Below the pieces are notes generated by a model, which worked only from the letters and a program-made list of their open reading frames with translations, was not told the DNA's origin and ran no database searches. The translations under genes and the position numbers were made by a program. A stretch of 64,000 bases of DNA. It comes from Pontibacter roseus DSM 17521 (GTDB lineage Bacteria; Bacteroidota; Bacteroidia; Cytophagales; Hymenobacteraceae). Below, in pieces: positions 61,867 through 64,000 of this stretch. Position 1 is the stretch's first letter; every line of letters starts with the position of its first letter. The stretch is from positions 1 to 64,000 of the forward strand of contig NZ_KB890768.1 of NCBI RefSeq assembly GCF_000373265.1. Reading direction: 5' to 3'.

Positions 61867-62424
61867 TTACTCAGCAAAGCGATTCACCTCTACCACCGCT
61901 GGATTCTGGCCATCGACAACAAGCTTGAACAGGTAGGTATATTCGCTGTCAACGATTTCACTCACGGGTCTTTTGGCTCCGAAAGCCTCGATGATGGGAA
62001 GCAGCGTGTTGGAGTGGCCTGCCACCACCACCGTCTGCCCAGCATGCTCCTGCAGAAGGCGCTGCTTGATGCCATTGAAGTCGTGCCCTTCATATTGCCG
62101 GATTTCCAGTTGGCGTTCATCGGCTAAGGGCTTCAGTGTATGGATTGTACGGATATATTTTGTAGCGTATAGCGCGTCAATGTGCTTCCCTTTCAAGAGC
62201 GTGCGCAGCGCTTCGGCCCTGGCTTTTCCGGTATCGTTCAGGTCAGGGTCCTGTTCCGACGGATTGGAGGTGTCCTTCTCAGCATGTCGCACCAAATATA
62301 CTGTGGTAGGCTCAGCGGCCGGCTGTTCTGCTGCTACCCCGTCTTCAACGGAACCGGAACGGCAGGAAGCCATAAATGTCACCAGAAGCAGTAGCAGCAA
62401 AGGAAGGCGTAAAAAATGTTGCAT
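61867..62424 (-). CDS. histidine phosphatase superfamily lipoprotein
   Basis: This 185-aa protein has a lipoprotein signal (FMASC, Cys21). The phosphatase core has LVRHAEKDTSN, with the phosphorylated His in RHAEK, an Arg from ALYATKYIRTIHTLKPLA, and the second catalytic His in VVAGHSNTLLP. It is a small SixA/PGM-like member; its substrate in the periplasm or outer membrane is unknown. It lies 57 nt downstream of the TPR gene and might be co-transcribed. Confidence 0.9.
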   Translation of the reverse strand: MQHFLRLPLLLLLLVTFMASCRSGSVEDGVAAEQPAAEPTTVYLVRHAEKDTSNPSEQDPDLNDTGKARAEALRTLLKGKHIDALYATKYIRTIHTLKPLADERQLEIRQYEGHDFNGIKQRLLQEHAGQTVVVAGHSNTLLPIIEAFGAKRPVSEIVDSEYTYLFKLVVDGQNPAVVEVNRFAE

Positions 62425-62481
62425 GTGTTGGTTGTTAGGTTTAGTGTGTTATATAATAAGATGTAAGGTAATCCATCGCTG

Positions 62482-64000
62482 TCAAATGCGGAAAGCCAAA
62501 TCCTGCCCTTCTCCCAGTACGCGCTCTGCTCTGCCTTTTTTGCCGTCAGCTGCCAGCAGTTGCGCCAGGCACAGGCGGGCTTCGTGCAGGTATGGGTTCA
62601 CCTCCAAGGCGGCTTCATAGGCTTTGCGGGCACGCTTCCCGTCTCCCTTGGCTTCCCATACCTTGCCGGACACAAACAGATGCTCTGCTTCCAGGGCTGT
62701 GCTCTGCTGCATCGGTTGCTTTTTCATTTCCTCCATGGCCTTGTCGGTTAGACCCAGGTCGGCATAAACCCGTGCCAGCAGGAGCGATTCGCCGCGTGGC
62801 TTTGCCTTGCCTTCTGTGATAGGCTGTAAGGCCGCCAGGGCTGCTTCTTTGTTATCCAGTTTGAGCTGATAATCTGCGAGGCGCACCATGTAACTTGGGC
62901 GGGGAGTGCCTGCCGCTGACAGAATGCGCTGCGCCTCCTCCAGTGTGGCCACTGCTTCGGCGTACTTCCCTTGTGCCGCCAGCACATCGGCGTACTGCTG
63001 GCGCAGCTCGTAGTGCTGTGGTTTGCGGGCGACCAGGGCGGCCAGCATGCGTTCCGCCTCCGGTGATGGGCCAGCCGTACCGCGTAGCCAACTGGCGTAG
63101 GCCTGTGCCTCGTCTCTCCTGTCGCGGAGGTAGGTGGAGATGGTGGGGGCCTCTTTCACGTATTTCTCCGCCACGGCTACGGCCTCAGGTATGGCGCCAT
63201 AGGCAGCATACATTTCCCGGTACGCCTGGTTAATGCGGGCGCGCGTCAGCAAATCCTCTTCCCGCTCCAGCGCCTGGTCATAAAGGATGGACTGCGCCTC
63301 CATGGCCTGTTTCTGAGGCAGCTTGCCCGCTCTACGCTGGGCCTCCAGCAGTTCCGCCTCAGCCACAAAAATGGGTGCGTAGTCTGGATTCACTTTCTTC
63401 GCCTTGTTCAGCCAGCTTTGCGCCCCCGAGAAATCCAGTTGCCGCTGCTTCACACTGCCGTAGGCCAGCAAGGCGGGTTGGTACTTTGCATCCCAGGTGA
63501 GCGCCGTGTCCAGATAGGCCGTGGCCTTGGCGTACGCGTTCGACCTTAGCTCCCGATCGGCCAGGTTTAGGTATACCTGCGCCCAATTGCTGGCCATGGA
63601 CTGTTTGTCGCCAGCCAGGTAAGCCTGCTGCCGCTGCACCAGTCTATCAAGGAAGGTATAGAGCTCCGGGTCTTTCGCTTTGAGGTCACTGGTGGTGTTG
63701 ATGGACTTGTGGTTGAGCGGATGCACCTTCACTGGCTCAAAATAGGCCGGATAGGTCTGAGCTAGGTATTCGTGTTCGTTATTGGCGGAGTAGTAGTCGA
63801 GGGTGCGGCCTTCTTTCATGGCGGTATGGTACAGGCGGCGCACTTCACGGTTCTCGGCATCGGTGAACACCCGGCCGTGGAACAGGTGCACGTACTCGTG
63901 CAACACCACGTTGCGTTCCAGGTATGCTCCACGTATCACGTACTCAATGGCTGCCGCCCCGCTTCCCACGCCCCGTATGTCCATCCATTGCCGGTTATCG
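62482..64000 (-). CDS. TPR-rich protein with a gluzincin-like motif (5' end outside the window)
   Basis: At least 505 codons are present with no in-frame start required, since the frame stays open to base 64000 (DNRQW precedes the first internal Met). The visible N-terminal part has HEYVH (residues 29-33 from the internal Met at 63984) and NEHEYLAQ about 38 residues later, the HExxH plus downstream Glu of gluzincin proteases. From ~120 onward there are many TPR-like repeats (AKATAYLDTALTWDAKYQPALL, KAYEAALEVNPYLHEARLCLA). The protein probably continues upstream with a signal peptide and more. Its substrate is unknown. Confidence 0.83.
   Translation of the reverse strand, partial: DNRQWMDIRGVGSGAAAIEYVIRGAYLERNVVLHEYVHLFHGRVFTDAENREVRRLYHTAMKEGRTLDYYSANNEHEYLAQTYPAYFEPVKVHPLNHKSINTTSDLKAKDPELYTFLDRLVQRQQAYLAGDKQSMASNWAQVYLNLADRELRSNAYAKATAYLDTALTWDAKYQPALLAYGSVKQRQLDFSGAQSWLNKAKKVNPDYAPIFVAEAELLEAQRRAGKLPQKQAMEAQSILYDQALEREEDLLTRARINQAYREMYAAYGAIPEAVAVAEKYVKEAPTISTYLRDRRDEAQAYASWLRGTAGPSPEAERMLAALVARKPQHYELRQQYADVLAAQGKYAEAVATLEEAQRILSAAGTPRPSYMVRLADYQLKLDNKEAALAALQPITEGKAKPRGESLLLARVYADLGLTDKAMEEMKKQPMQQSTALEAEHLFVSGKVWEAKGDGKRARKAYEAALEVNPYLHEARLCLAQLLAADGKKGRAERVLGEGQDLAFRI

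Noticed and set aside
1..64000. tRNA, rRNA or CRISPR array
   Set aside because: Reading the gaps I saw no cloverleaf with a TTC arm, no rRNA-like stretch, and no regularly spaced short direct repeats.

Overview
The window looks like chromosome from a Bacteroidota member of the Cytophagales, most likely Hymenobacteraceae (Pontibacter-like; the genus is inferred from gene content and style, not from a database search). Support comes from promoters of the TTTG-N19/20-TAnnTTTG type, the near absence of Shine-Dalgarno sites, many Bacteroidota-type lipoproteins (META domain, DUF6503-like, YceI), and a moderately GC-rich housekeeping backbone. I see no tRNA, rRNA, CRISPR array, transposase or phage gene.

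Layout. (1) 1-13.5 kb is housekeeping backbone: an M19 dipeptidase, a DUF3267 zincin, an ABC-2 exporter pair, ribBA, an orphan AT-rich glycosyltransferase, dnaG, a META lipoprotein, an Mrp-type Fe-S carrier ATPase with a NifU-C protein, and fumarylacetoacetase. (2) 13.5-19.6 kb, minus strand, encodes the five activities of the bacillosamine route: PglF-like 4,6-dehydratase, PglE-like aminotransferase, PglD-like acetyltransferase, PglC-like phosphoglycosyl transferase and a PglA-like glycosyltransferase. (3) 19.8-47.5 kb is one long minus-strand surface-polysaccharide locus of 24 genes: wza and wzc; UDP-HexNAc 6-dehydrogenase and 4-epimerase; rfbB, rfbC, rfbA; a UDP-glucuronate 4-epimerase; a complete pseudaminic acid pathway (pseB-C-F-H-G-I) with an ATP-grasp gene embedded in it; a Wzx flippase; several glycosyltransferases; an asparagine-synthase-like enzyme; a Wzy-like polymerase and a second ATP-grasp protein. 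Much of it is AT-rich. (4) 48-54 kb holds a flavin reductase-like protein, a DUF6503-like lipoprotein, two YceI proteins with a MarR regulator, and a dicarboxylate/amino-acid symporter. (5) 55-64 kb holds an M16 protease pair, a diheme cytochrome c, an O6-alkylguanine methyltransferase, RDD and DUF389 membrane proteins, a histidine phosphatase lipoprotein, and a TPR/zincin protein cut by the window edge.

How the genes work together. The PglF-E-D-C set probably primes undecaprenyl phosphate with a diacetamido-trideoxyhexose. The long locus supplies UDP-HexNAcA, a dTDP-6-deoxysugar, UDP-GalA and CMP-pseudaminic acid. Glycosyltransferases then assemble a repeat unit that is flipped by Wzx, polymerised by the Wzy-like protein, and exported through Wzc/Wza. 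Two ATP-grasp proteins and one asparagine-synthase-like protein suggest that carboxylated sugars are amidated or otherwise ligated; this is the least described part of the window.

Structure beyond genes. Two roughly 0.5-kb non-coding repeats, each with a ~205-bp core bounded by 25-bp inverted repeats, lie in opposite orientation at 1-505 and 54383-54865. The heptamer GGTATAG/CTATACC is strongly over-represented in the backbone and nearly absent from the AT-rich island. A 22/26-identical putative MarR operator sits in the -33/-7 spacer of two promoters, in front of marR and of the first yceI gene.
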